DNA of 27,597 nt from the NCBI GenBank assembly GCA_045605365.1, contig JAZUPV010000092.1, positions 1-27,597 on the forward strand, written 5' to 3'. The notes under the pieces are model-generated. The model was not told where the DNA came from, did no database searches, and was given only the letters and a program-made list of their open reading frames with translations. This DNA comes from CAKVLS01 sp045605365 (GTDB lineage Bacteria > Bacillota > Clostridia > Christensenellales > UBA1242). Shown one piece after another: positions 1-8,247 of the stretch. Within the stretch, counting starts at the first letter, position 1; each line of letters starts with the position of its first letter. The position numbers were made by a program, and so were the translations under genes.

Positions 1-2
1 TC

Positions 3-242
3 TCCTTTTTTACCTTCCAGGGGATGAGCTATGTGATCGATGTCTACCGGGGCGCGGCGCCGGTTGCCAAAAATCCCCTCCATGTGGCCCTCTATATCGC
101 CCTCTTTCCCCAGTTGGTGGCTGGCCCCATCGTGCGCTATACCACCGTGGCGGAGGAGATCGCCTCCCGCCGGGAGAACCTGGATGAGTTTGCGGCCGGC
201 AGTGTGCGGCTCTGTTTCGGTCTGGCGAAAAAGATGCTGCTG
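3..242 (+). CDS. AlgI-like MBOAT O-acyltransferase, internal fragment (probably foreign to this genome)
   Basis: The frame is open from base 3 and reads SFFTFQGMSYVIDVYRG, then an ALYIALFPQLVAGPIVRY stretch, and ends GLAKKMLL. These are hallmark membrane-embedded motifs of the AlgI/DltB-type MBOAT family, whose members move acyl (usually acetyl) groups onto extracellular polysaccharides. Family members normally continue with an Ala-Asn pair after GLAKK-hydrophobic pair; here the similarity stops abruptly at about base 242 and the frame runs into unrelated AT-rich sequence. Only about 80 residues of a roughly 450-500 residue protein are present, with both ends missing and the catalytic His not included. 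The first ATG at 24 is an internal Met, not a start. GC counted by hand over bases 1-240 is about 60%, against about 35% next door, and the codons are G/C-ending. The source is probably another gut-type bacterium. Family assignment is firm; function in this organism is doubtful. Confidence 0.85.
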
Positions 243-256
243 GTACTGGTATTCAA
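230..256. other. Chimeric junction with microhomology
   Basis: High-GC MBOAT coding sequence meets low-GC GLUG-repeat coding sequence here. The shared words AAGATGCTGCTGG can be read as the MBOAT Lys-Met-Leu-Leu codons in one frame and as Asp-Ala-Ala-Gly codons of the repeat protein in another. Close copies of the word occur elsewhere in the AT-rich part (about 589-600 and 21355-21367), so it is native to that genome too. The frame changes across the join. A join at short shared sequence is typical of amplification or assembly chimeras; a real recombination event is the alternative. Confidence 0.75.
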
Positions 257-3200
257 ATTAAAGACGTTGATATGTTATACGCTGGTGGTGTTGTAGGATA
301 CTTATCAGGCTCTTTAACAGACGTTATTTACGAACCTAATGCTAATAGTGACGTTCAATCTAATGGCGAATTATTATTTAATGTAGGCTCTAGTGTTGAT
401 GGTGGCAACTATGTTTCTACCAAAAATGCTATGTATATCGGTGGTATCGCAGGCTCAGTTCAAAAACTACAATCTGCAGATTCTGATTTAGTAAGTAAGC
501 TAAACAATGTAAAAGTACAAAACGTTGAAATTGTTGCTTACCTAAATTCTAAAGCAAGTATCGGTGGTGTTGTTGGTATCAACGAATGGGATGCTGCTGG
601 TTTGTATTACAAAAACAGCAACCTTGACGTATATGATAGCAACGATTCTGACCCAGGCTCTGTGATATCTTCTGAAGGCGAACAAGACCTATCAGTTTAT
701 GTTGGTTCAAAGACAAAGGTTGATGTCGGTGGTGTAATAGGATTTAATACTTATAGTATTCTTTCTAACTTAAACACTAACGCAAACATCTACTTTAAAG
801 ATAATAGTGCTTATTCTAATACAACTAACCAAGCATTTAATATTGGCGGTATAATAGGTAAAACTTATAACATTTCACTTATTAGTGCTATACAAGAGTC
901 ACATACAATGTTGATTGATTCTAACGGTGGTGACTTTAAAGGTGTTGGTGGTTTAATAGGTAAGATAGATGACACAGTAGCACAAGGCGTTGCAGAAGTA
1001 TCAATTGCATTCTCAATCTCTACTATAGATATTGTTGTGACTGGTACTGATACTTATATTGTGGCTGGTGGATTTATTGGTGATGCTGCTCCAAGTATAC
1101 TAAGTATGACAAGTAGTATCGTATACTCAAATGTTTCTATCCTAAGTCGCAAAGAAAATGAACCACACGCAAAAGCCGTTATATATGGCGGTATTGCTGG
1201 TCAAGTAAAAGAATATATCCCTGCTGCTGCATCAAATGGAACAGTAGTAGCCGTTACATTCTACTATCCAGAAGTTGCAAACATCGAACTTGTTAGTGGT
1301 AAACTTGCCGAGTACTCAGTAGGTCAATTATTTGGTATTGTTACAACAATCAATACTACTGGTGCATATACACCATTTGACGGATTGTATTATAACGAAA
1401 CATTATTTGGTTTCTATACTAACCAATACTTTAATTCAGTTACAGTAGCAGGTTCAGTAAAGAATCTTAGCCAAACAATCATAGACAAAACAACTAAAGA
1501 CTTTACTTGGACAAAAGCAACCGAAGAAGATAAACAAGCAACTATTTCTCTAGCAGAAAGAGTTAATTTGGTTATTTCTACTCCAAATAATCAAAATATG
1601 CTTACAAAGCATATCAAAGATGTATTAAATACTACACATACAACAGTATATTCTCGTATAGAACAATACATTGAAGAAGATGAAGATATATATTCTCAAG
1701 TATCTGGTACAAAACTTAACCCAATCGAAGTAACAGGTAGTGGTGTATCTTTTGAAGCTTACAAACATTACGAGCTAATTGCCGACTATACAATTAGTAG
1801 CCCTATTACTCTTAACAAAGGTGTATTCTTTAGAGCAAACGGCTTTACTATAAAATGCAACAGCGGCACAAGTTATGTATTTGAAAGTATTGGTCAATAT
1901 GCAGTAGTTTCTGGTTTGTTGATGCATAATGCAAATATTAACTTGAATGCATCAGTTACCGACAAAGTTGGTATGATAGCAAAAACAAACAATGGTATGC
2001 TTATATCTTGTGGTACTTCTGGTACTATCAAAGGTAAAAACGTAGCAGGTTTGGTTGGTACAAACAATGGTATTATACTTAACTGCTTCTCAATAGCTAC
2101 AGTAACAACTACAGATGGTATTGCTGCAGGTTTAGTTGTAGAAAACGCAGCTACTGGTAGTATTCTATCTAGCCTTGCAACAGGACTTATTAGTTCTAAT
2201 TCAAGCGGATCAGCTAGTGGTTTTGTAAACAGCAACGCTGGTTATATTTCTAGCTGCTATACAGTTTCTAACGTGTTTGGCGGAGAAAACTCTTATAGCA
2301 ATATTTATGCTTTTGTAAAAACTAATACAAAAACATTAAAATATAACTATTATGACGAAAACGCCTATACTGGTGACCACAAAGCTGCCGATGACGATAC
2401 AAAACATGCTCCTACACAAACATCTAAATTGACTAATATTTATTCAATGGGCGATTTAGGAGTAATGGCAAAAAATCTTGACGTCAATGGCAACTGGTAT
2501 TCAAACTCATACCCAGTACAAGTTATTCTTAATAGTGATTTGTCTGGCCAATATACAACTCCTATGACAAATACATGGTTCAACTATGGTTATGGTGTTG
2601 TAAATGTAGATTATACAATAGCTAGCCCTACAGGTAAGGCAAGACTTCTTAATATGCTATATACTGGTAACGGTAAGCAAGAAGACGGCAACAAAACAAA
2701 CGGATTCTTTAACAGTCCTTACCAAATAACCAATGCTGGTATATTTGAAGCGTTCGTTCTTGGTGACCACTCAAAAGGTGTAAAGAGTTATTATATCTTA
2801 ATGAATGATATCTCATTTGCAGCTTATGACAACTGGTCAGATTCTTGGGACGAAAATGGTGTATTCTTCCGTGGAGATTTAGACGGAAATAACAAAAAAT
2901 TAAAAGACTTAAATTCTAGACATGGTTTGTTTAGAGTATTTGCAGACGAAGCTTATGCTTATGACTTTACTATTACAGAAGCATATTCTCAAACTGGTAT
3001 CTTAGCAGCATATATGACTTCTTCTGGAAATGTCGCAAAAATCAAAAACGTTGATATATTAACAACTAAACTAGAAGGCAAGAATGAAAACGTTTCTAAC
3101 AAGACAATAGCTTACTTCTTCCCATCTCCAACTGTTGATAATGCTGTAGCATTTACAATGCATTTTGCCGGCGGTATCATAGGATATCTTGAAGGCGGTG

Positions 3201-6200
3201 TATTAGATGATGTCAACATCGTCAAGGTTGATGACGAAGACTTTGTTGTACAAAATAATAGAGACGGCGGTTGGGTTGGTGGATATGTTGGTTATTATAC
3301 TGGCGGTGAAATTAAACCAACAGACAAAACTAACGTATTCAAAAACGCAGCCACAGTAGAAGTTGAAGGTGTAAAAGCAGGTGCTTATATCGGCTATGCA
3401 AACAACTTTACTGATAGTGGTCTTACAGTTGAGTCTAATGTCAACGTAACAGGAACAGAAATAGCAAGTGGCTTTATTGCTCATGCAGTAGTATGTCAAG
3501 TTACAAATTCTACATCAAAAGCAATTGTTGATGGTGAAGATATTAGTGCAGGTTTTGTAGGCAAGATGGAAGATTCTACATTAACTACTTGCAAATATAT
3601 TGGTAGTTGCGACTTGTCAGCAAATACATATGCGGGTGGTTTAGTAGGTTATGCTTCTGATAGCACTATCAAAAACTGCGAAGTAACAACTTCTAAATCT
3701 ATCGCTTCTTATGAATATGCTGGTGGTATAATTGCAAAAGCAATTGATACAACCATTACTTATGACAATGCAACCGCAGATACTCCAGTTACAGTTTCAG
3801 AAGTAAAAGCTGTAGTTGGTGCTGGTGGTATTGCTGGTTATGTTTCTGGTTCAATTATTAGCGGTACAAGTGCTAATGTATTGACAAGTAACTGTGCTGT
3901 TAAAAATTATTCTGACGCACAAGCTAATGTATATCTTGGTGGAATAGTCGGTGTTGTTATAAAAGATACTGCAGCTAGTGCAAACATTACAAATTCTCAA
4001 ATAGAATATGTAAAAAATACTGGAGCAGTAACATTATCAACAATTAGCGGCAAAACTTATAATGCATATATCGGTGGTATTGCTGGTCGTGTTGATCAAA
4101 CTACTGATATAGAAAATGCTACAAATGCTGGATCATTTAGTATTCCTACAAATGCTGGATCTTCAACAGTTGTTGCAGGTGGTATTGTAGGTGGTGCAAC
4201 CAATAATAGTAGCGTTGTAAAACTTTTAACTGTTACTAACAATGCTAATATGTCTGGTTATGCTAAACATATGGGTGGTGTTGTTGGACAATATGTTCAA
4301 TCTGGTAGCGAAAACAACCTATCAGCTGTTTACAACAATGCTACTATTGAAAATACAAACACTACTGTTCATACTAAAGATTCTGGTACTTGGATACCTA
4401 ATACATTTAATAGTACAGTAGGTGGAATTGTTGGTCATTCAACAGGTGGCAAGATAACTACTGCAGTTAATAAAGGTGCTGTAACAGGTACCAATGCTGC
4501 AGGTATCGTATCTCACTCTACAAACGGAACAATCAGTGCAAGTTCTAACGAAGCTGCAATTAGTGGTACTGAATATGCAGGCGGTTTAGTTGCTACAACA
4601 ACTTCTGTAAAAATTACCGCAAGTAGCAACGCTTCAACAGGCACAGTTGCTGCGTCAACTGGTGTTGCTGGTGGAATTATCGCCTATGGCAAAACTTATT
4701 CATTTGACGGAACAGTAACAAACAATGCTGATATTACAGGTATAAAATATACTGGTGGTGTTGTAGGTTATTCTCACGGAATTTCTTCTTACAAGACTAT
4801 CGAAAACAAAGGCACTACAATTTCTGGTACAGACGTTGTTGGTGGTGTGTTTGGTCAATTTGTTGGCGGCACAATTACTAATGCTAACAGTATGTTAATT
4901 TCAACAACTGCAACTAGCGTAAAAGCAACAAGTGCAACCTCAAGTGCAGGTGGCGTAATTGGTTATATGTCTAAAGGTGAGATTTATACAGCATCAGCAA
5001 TGACCTTAGGTACAGCAACAATTTCTGCTAATAGCGCAGGCGGTTTTGTTGGAACTATTAATTCTTCTGATGGAGACATTGTTATATCAGAAGTTAAATT
5101 AAACACAGATTTAACCTTTGATAATAGCGGAGTGGATGTTGTATCTGCTGGCGGTATTATTGGTGTAGCAAACAAAGGTACAAATGCAGTTACCCTATCT
5201 AAGTTAGAATCAACTGCAAAAACAATTAGTGCAAGCTTAACTGTAGAGTCTGCTGTAGGGGGATTAGTTGGTGTAGCAAACGCTGGTATAATTATTGATT
5301 CAAGTATTAGTAAGTCAAAAATTAGCATTGTGGCCGCTCCTGCTTCTGGACAAATAAGTGTTGGTGGAACAGCTGGTAAAATGGAAGGTTCAACGCTTTC
5401 TTCTACAAATAAAGTAACTGCTAAAAACGAAATTGCTCTAGGAACATTGACTGCTGCTGGCTATAATGTAGGTGGATTCGTTGGTTGGGCAAAAACTGCA
5501 ATCATTACTAATATGTATAACGAAAGTGGTGCAACTATCACAGGAACTGCTGACAATAAGTCAAATGCATATGTTGGTGGTATTGTTGGTAGATTAACTG
5601 GTGGTACAATTAGCTTTACTTCTACAAATGCTACAGTTGAGACTTCTACTCAAATTCAAACAACAATCAATGTAGATGGTTACGTAGGTGGTTTTGTAGG
5701 TTATGCAGACGATTCTACACTATATACAATCAACAGTACTAGCAAGAAATATAAAATCGGTGGAGATTATACTGGTTGGTATGTAGGCGGCTTGATTGGT
5801 TATTCTAAAGCAAGCAAAGGCTCTATAATTGACAAGTTTAACGTTAACCCATCAAAAGTTCTTGGAGATATCACTGGTGGCGTAATTGGTGTTGCTGGTG
5901 CAGGCGGTGTTTCTGTAACAAACTGTACAGTCAATGTAACATCACTATCAGTTAATAATGTTGATGAGAGCCATTCTGGTGGCGTAATTGGTTATTCTGC
6001 AGCAGAAATCACAGTTGATAATTGCGCTGTAAAATCTAAAGTAAACGCTGGAAATGCTGCAAGTGCAGGTGGTATTGTTGGTAAGGCAGATACTACAACA
6101 ATAACAATTACTAATAATACAGTAGAAAACTCTGTTAGTGGAGAAAGCTATGCAGGTGGTATTGTCGGAAACCTTAATGTAGGTGGAACAATAACGGGGA

Positions 6201-7654
6201 ACAGTCTTACAACAACAGGTAAATCAGTTTATGCATATATTTCGGGCGGTATTATTGGTTATCTTGGTACAGGTGCCGCTTCAGTATCTGTTTCTGGAAA
6301 TAAGCTTCAAAATCAAACAATAGATGGAACTTTTGCAGGTGCTGTAGTGGGGGAATATGTTGGCACTTTAGTTGGAAGCGGAAGCAAAATGTTTGGTGAT
6401 ACTTATAGTGAATATAAAGATTGCGATATAGATGCTTCTTATGGTGGATTCTTTATTGGTAAGGCTAGCGGCGGCTCTACTTCTTCTATCACATATAACG
6501 TTACAACTTCAGAATTTACTGGTTTTAATGTAGATTCTTCGTATTTTGGTGTTGTAATTGGTTATATAGCCGGTACTTATAGCAATATTACTTCTAAATT
6601 TGTATTATCTACAGCCAATGTAGAAGAAGCATATTCTTCATGTTATTTAGGTGGTGTTGTAGGTTATATTGATTCTGGTTCGACCATATCATCTTGTTCA
6701 GCTGCAAACGGTAGTTCAATTTCTTTATATTCTCTATCACTAGATAGTGTTGGTGGAATAATAGGTTACGCTTATGGAGCTCCAGAAGTTAAGTCGTGCA
6801 AAAGTGATGCGGCTATAGAAGTAAAAGCATATGCTGTTGGTGGCATATGTGGTGAGTCTAGTTCAACATCATTTAATGATTGTAATACTGTAAGTACTTC
6901 AGGCAAATTAATAGTTAGCTCTAGAAGTTCTACTACTTATGCTGGTGGAATTGTTGGTTATGCTTATGGTGGAACATTTACTTCTTGTGCAAATAAAAAA
7001 TTAATTTCTGCTAATAATGGTGATGCAACCGATGAAGATTCTTATGCGGGTGGTATTATAGGCTATGCTTCTAGTCTAACGATTGACTCTTGTACAAATG
7101 AAGCATCAGTTTCTTCTCATACACAAACGTCTAGTCAAAAAAGTAAGAGGAGCAATATAACTTCTTCTACTGTATATGATTCAGATTATAGCTATGATTC
7201 ATGTGCGGGTGGAATTGTTGGTTTTGCTACCGGCTGCACAATAAAGAATAATAAAAACTCTTCATCATCTATTTATGGTAACTATTCTGTAAAAACATCT
7301 TCAAATTCTTCTACAGTTCGTAGTTATTATGAATGGTGTACTTTTAGCCAATGGACAGACTATGTTTTATTCGTACCAACAACAGAAAATTATCAAATAA
7401 ATCTTCGCTTAAAATTAAGCACTGGCGGTATAACTGGATATGAATATAGTACAGACTCTAATACATATTCGGGAAATGAAACTGTATCTGGTGTGTCTAA
7501 ACATACTTATACAAAAGGTCGTGGCTTTGATTGGTCTGGTACAAGTTCACAAGGTTATTTGTGGGATTGGTTTAAACCAGAAAAAGTACAAAATGAATTG
7601 TATAATCAACACATGAATTATGTTGCTTCAGAGAGATCTGGCATTTCAATCTAA
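242..7654 (+). CDS. Giant GLUG-repeat surface protein, N-terminally truncated
   Basis: About 2470 codons are open without interruption, and the native reading appears to begin near base 242. The ATG at 272 is an internal Met inside a repeat (GIQIKDVDMLYAGGVVGYL), so the true start lies beyond the join. The protein carries roughly 50 copies of a GLUG-type motif (small-Gly-Gly-hydrophobic-hydrophobic-Gly-Tyr), spaced 35-60 residues apart and rich in Asn, Thr, Ser and Gly. This pattern fits a right-handed beta-helix fibre. Counting from Met272, a first truncated block ends near residue 450. A second block opens at residue 484 and closes near 755 with a Tyr-rich segment and a Trp/Pro motif. A third, very long block opens at 815 (PYQIT, then DLDGNNKKL) and runs to about 2400. 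In the last 300 residues many repeats end in a Ser-Cys pair. There is no LPXTG sorting signal, C-terminal membrane helix or autotransporter barrel. By analogy with the next gene it was probably a lipoprotein, but the N-terminus that would show this is missing. A role in adhesion or surface structure is inferred only from the repeat type. Confidence 0.9.
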   Translation, partial: GTGIQIKDVDMLYAGGVVGYLSGSLTDVIYEPNANSDVQSNGELLFNVGSSVDGGNYVSTKNAMYIGGIAGSVQKLQSADSDLVSKLNNVKVQNVEIVAYLNSKASIGGVVGINEWDAAGLYYKNSNLDVYDSNDSDPGSVISSEGEQDLSVYVGSKTKVDVGGVIGFNTYSILSNLNTNANIYFKDNSAYSNTTNQAFNIGGIIGKTYNISLISAIQESHTMLIDSNGGDFKGVGGLIGKIDDTVAQGVAEVSIAFSISTIDIVVTGTDTYIVAGGFIGDAAPSILSMTSSIVYSNVSILSRKENEPHAKAVIYGGIAGQVKEYIPAAASNGTVVAVTFYYPEVANIELVSGKLAEYSVGQLFGIVTTINTTGAYTPFDGLYYNETLFGFYTNQYFNSVTVAGSVKNLSQTIIDKTTKDFTWTKATEEDKQATISLAERVNLVISTPNNQNMLTKHIKDVLNTTHTTVYSRIEQYIEEDEDIYSQVSGTKLNPIEVTGSGVSFEAYKHYELIADYTISSPITLNKGVFFRANGFTIKCNSGTSYVFESIGQYAVVSGLLMHNANINLNASVTDKVGMIAKTNNGMLISCGTSGTIKGKNVAGLVGTNNGIILNCFSIATVTTTDGIAAGLVVENAATGSILSSLATGLISSNSSGSASGFVNSNAGYISSCYTVSNVFGGENSYSNIYAFVKTNTKTLKYNYYDENAYTGDHKAADDDTKHAPTQTSKLTNIYSMGDLGVMAKNLDVNGNWYSNSYPVQVILNSDLSGQYTTPMTNTWFNYGYGVVNVDYTIASPTGKARLLNMLYTGNGKQEDGNKTNGFFNSPYQITNAGIFEAFVLGDHSKGVKSYYILMNDISFAAYDNWSDSWDENGVFFRGDLDGNNKKLKDLNSRHGLFRVFADEAYAYDFTITEAYSQTGILAAYMTSSGNVAKIKNVDILTTKLEGKNENVSNKTIAYFFPSPTVDNAVAFTMHFAGGIIGYLEGGVLDDVNIVKVDDEDFVVQNNRDGGWVGGYVGYYTGGEIKPTDKTNVFKNAATVEVEGVKAGAYIGYANNFTDSGLTVESNVNVTGTEIASGFIAHAVVCQVTNSTSKAIVDGEDISAGFVGKMEDSTLTTCKYIGSCDLSANTYAGGLVGYASDSTIKNCEVTTSKSIASYEYAGGIIAKAIDTTITYDNATADTPVTVSEVKAVVGAGGIAGYVSGSIISGTSANVLTSNCAVKNYSDAQANVYLGGIVGVVIKDTAASANITNSQIEYVKNTGAVTLSTISGKTYNAYIGGIAGRVDQTTDIENATNAGSFSIPTNAGSSTVVAGGIVGGATNNSSVVKLLTVTNNANMSGYAKHMGGVVGQYVQSGSENNLSAVYNNATIENTNTTVHTKDSGTWIPNTFNSTVGGIVGHSTGGKITTAVNKGAVTGTNAAGIVSHSTNGTISASSNEAAISGTEYAGGLVATTTSVKITASSNASTGTVAASTGVAGGIIAYGKTYSFDGTVTNNADITGIKYTGGVVGYSHGISSYKTIENKGTTISGTDVVGGVFGQFVGGTITNANSMLISTTATSVKATSATSSAGGVIGYMSKGEIYTASAMTLGTATISANSAGGFVGTINSSDGDIVISEVKLNTDLTFDNSGVDVVSAGGIIGVANKGTNAVTLSKLESTAKTISASLTVESAVGGLVGVANAGIIIDSSISKSKISIVAAPASGQISVGGTAGKMEGSTLSSTNKVTAKNEIALGTLTAAGYNVGGFVGWAKTAIITNMYNESGATITGTADNKSNAYVGGIVGRLTGGTISFTSTNATVETSTQIQTTINVDGYVGGFVGYADDSTLYTINSTSKKYKIGGDYTGWYVGGLIGYSKASKGSIIDKFNVNPSKVLGDITGGVIGVAGAGGVSVTNCTVNVTSLSVNNVDESHSGGVIGYSAAEITVDNCAVKSKVNAGNAASAGGIVGKADTTTITITNNTVENSVSGESYAGGIVGNLNVGGTITGNSLTTTGKSVYAYISGGIIGYLGTGAASVSVSGNKLQNQTIDGTFAGAVVGEYVGTLVGSGSKMFGDTYSEYKDCDIDASYGGFFIGKASGGSTSSITYNVTTSEFTGFNVDSSYFGVVIGYIAGTYSNITSKFVLSTANVEEAYSSCYLGGVVGYIDSGSTISSCSAANGSSISLYSLSLDSVGGIIGYAYGAPEVKSCKSDAAIEVKAYAVGGICGESSSTSFNDCNTVSTSGKLIVSSRSSTTYAGGIVGYAYGGTFTSCANKKLISANNGDATDEDSYAGGIIGYASSLTIDSCTNEASVSSHTQTSSQKSKRSNITSSTVYDSDYSYDSCAGGIVGFATGCTIKNNKNSSSSIYGNYSVKTSSNSSTVRSYYEWCTFSQWTDYVLFVPTTENYQINLRLKLSTGGITGYEYSTDSNTYSGNETVSGVSKHTYTKGRGFDWSGTSSQGYLWDWFKPEKVQNELYNQHMNYVASERSGISI
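2714..7470 (+). repeat. Continuous GLUG beta-helix repeat block of the first giant protein
   Basis: After the block opener (PYQIT ... DLDGNNKKLKDLN) about 40 GLUG motifs follow one another, for example AGGLVGYASDS, VGGIVGRLTGG, AGGIVGKADT and AGGIVGYAYGG. They are variable in spacing and diverged at DNA level, although the codons for the core (ggt ggt att gtt ggt) give many short near-repeats. Unlike the other blocks in this window, it has no clear closing Trp-x(n)-Pro segment. The gene instead ends in an Arg/Trp/Lys-containing tail (about 7500-7651). The block alone is over 1500 residues long. Confidence 0.8.
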
Positions 7655-7660
7655 TAAAAA

Positions 7661-7691
7661 AGAGAAAAGGCAATTTGCCTTTTCTTTTTTT
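7661..7691 (+). terminator. Intrinsic terminator of the first giant gene
   Basis: A 9-bp perfect stem, GAAAAGGCA (7664-7672) with TGCCTTTTC (7676-7684), has a 3-base loop and can extend by A-T pairs. A T7 tract (7685-7691) follows. The structure begins about 7 bases after the TAA stop at 7652-7654. It separates this gene from the next giant gene. Confidence 0.9.
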
Positions 7692-7826
7692 GTGATTGAT
7701 GTTGTGTTAAAAGGTGGCTGGTTAAAGATTGATATTTAGATTGATTTTTTATTAAACGCATATAAATTTATTAGTTTTTAGTAAAAATAATGTAGTTTTT
7801 AATATTTATAACAAGTTTAAACAAAA

Positions 7827-7859
7827 GCTGTTTTTAGTATAAATAAACAGCCTTTTTTT
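7827..7859 (+). terminator. Second terminator-like hairpin, no gene in front
   Basis: A 7-bp perfect stem, GCTGTTT (7827-7833) with AAACAGC (7845-7851), has an 11-base loop and is followed by one C and a T7 run (7853-7859). It lies about 140 bases past the first terminator with no reading frame between. It could be a back-up terminator for the giant gene or the end of a small untranslated RNA. No good promoter was found between 7692 and 7826, which favours the back-up reading. Confidence 0.55.
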
Positions 7860-8089
7860 GTTGAAAATATACTAAAAATTTGTACTGTTTTTGATATTTT
7901 TGTGGTTAAAAATTTTAGTTTTTTTGAAGGATATTTTGATAGTTTTTTAGGGTAATTTTTTAGTAAAAAATGTTAAAATTGTTATCATTTTTAGTGACAA
8001 AAATTTATAAAAATTGAGTAAATTTTTGGTATAAAATTTGGTTAATTTTGTTGTATTTTTTGGTTAAAATTATCCTATTTTTTGAAAGG

Positions 8090-8117
8090 TAAAACCCAGT
8101 GTTTTTGGCGGGTTTTA
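8090..8117. repeat. Inverted repeat upstream of the giant lipoprotein promoter
   Basis: TAAAACCC (8090-8097) and GGGTTTTA (8110-8117) are perfect 8-base arms around a 12-base centre, about 40 bases upstream of the -35 element. This could be an operator for a dimeric regulator or a weak hairpin. It lacks a following T tract, so it is a poor terminator candidate. Confidence 0.35.
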
Positions 8118-8154
8118 AATATATATATTATATTATTATATAATAGTAATTTAT

Positions 8155-8183
8155 TTGACACTTTGAGACAAAATAAATATAAT
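8155..8183 (+). promoter_or_regulatory. Consensus promoter of the giant lipoprotein gene
   Basis: TTGACA at 8155-8160 and TATAAT at 8178-8183 are separated by exactly 17 bases, a perfect match to the housekeeping sigma-70/sigma-A consensus, within an AT-rich upstream context. Transcription would be expected to start near 8190, giving a leader of about 58 bases before the ATG at 8248. Confidence 0.85.
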
Positions 8184-8234
8184 TAAAATGTTAAATTGGC
8201 AATATTTTATTTGCGCCTTTTAAGGGTGTCAACT

Positions 8235-8240
8235 GAGAGG
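8235..8240 (+). promoter_or_regulatory. Ribosome binding site of the giant lipoprotein gene
   Basis: GAGAGG lies 7 bases before the ATG at 8248. It supports that start, which is immediately followed by a lipoprotein signal peptide. Confidence 0.75.
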
Positions 8241-8247
8241 AAAAATT

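Larger units (their letters stand above)
7692..8154. other. Very AT-rich intergenic spacer
   Basis: No credible coding frame is present, and GC is as low as about 13% (8 of 60 bases in 7741-7800). Imperfect short motifs recur: TTTTTAGTAAAAA (near 7772 and 7957) and GGTTAAAAttt or GTTAAAATT (near 7902, 7970 and 8062). It also holds the terminator-like hairpin at 7827-7859 and an inverted repeat at 8090-8117. It lies wholly upstream of the promoter of the next gene and may act as an UP-element-rich or curved region, or be simple AT drift. Confidence 0.6.

Noticed and set aside
40..261. Alternate-frame reading frame over the MBOAT fragment
   Set aside because: The frame starting at base 3 carries the conserved MBOAT motifs; the other frame reads as an out-of-frame Pro/Arg/Trp-rich translation of high-GC DNA.
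1894..5328. Reverse-strand reading frames of about 100 residues inside the first giant gene (1894-2235, 3203-3499, 4984-5328)
   Set aside because: They are antisense shadows of the repeat gene, without ribosome binding sites or recognisable protein features.
7741..7766. Promoter TTGATT...TATAAA in the AT-rich spacer
   Set aside because: The spacing is only 14 bases, and such words are expected by chance at this base composition.
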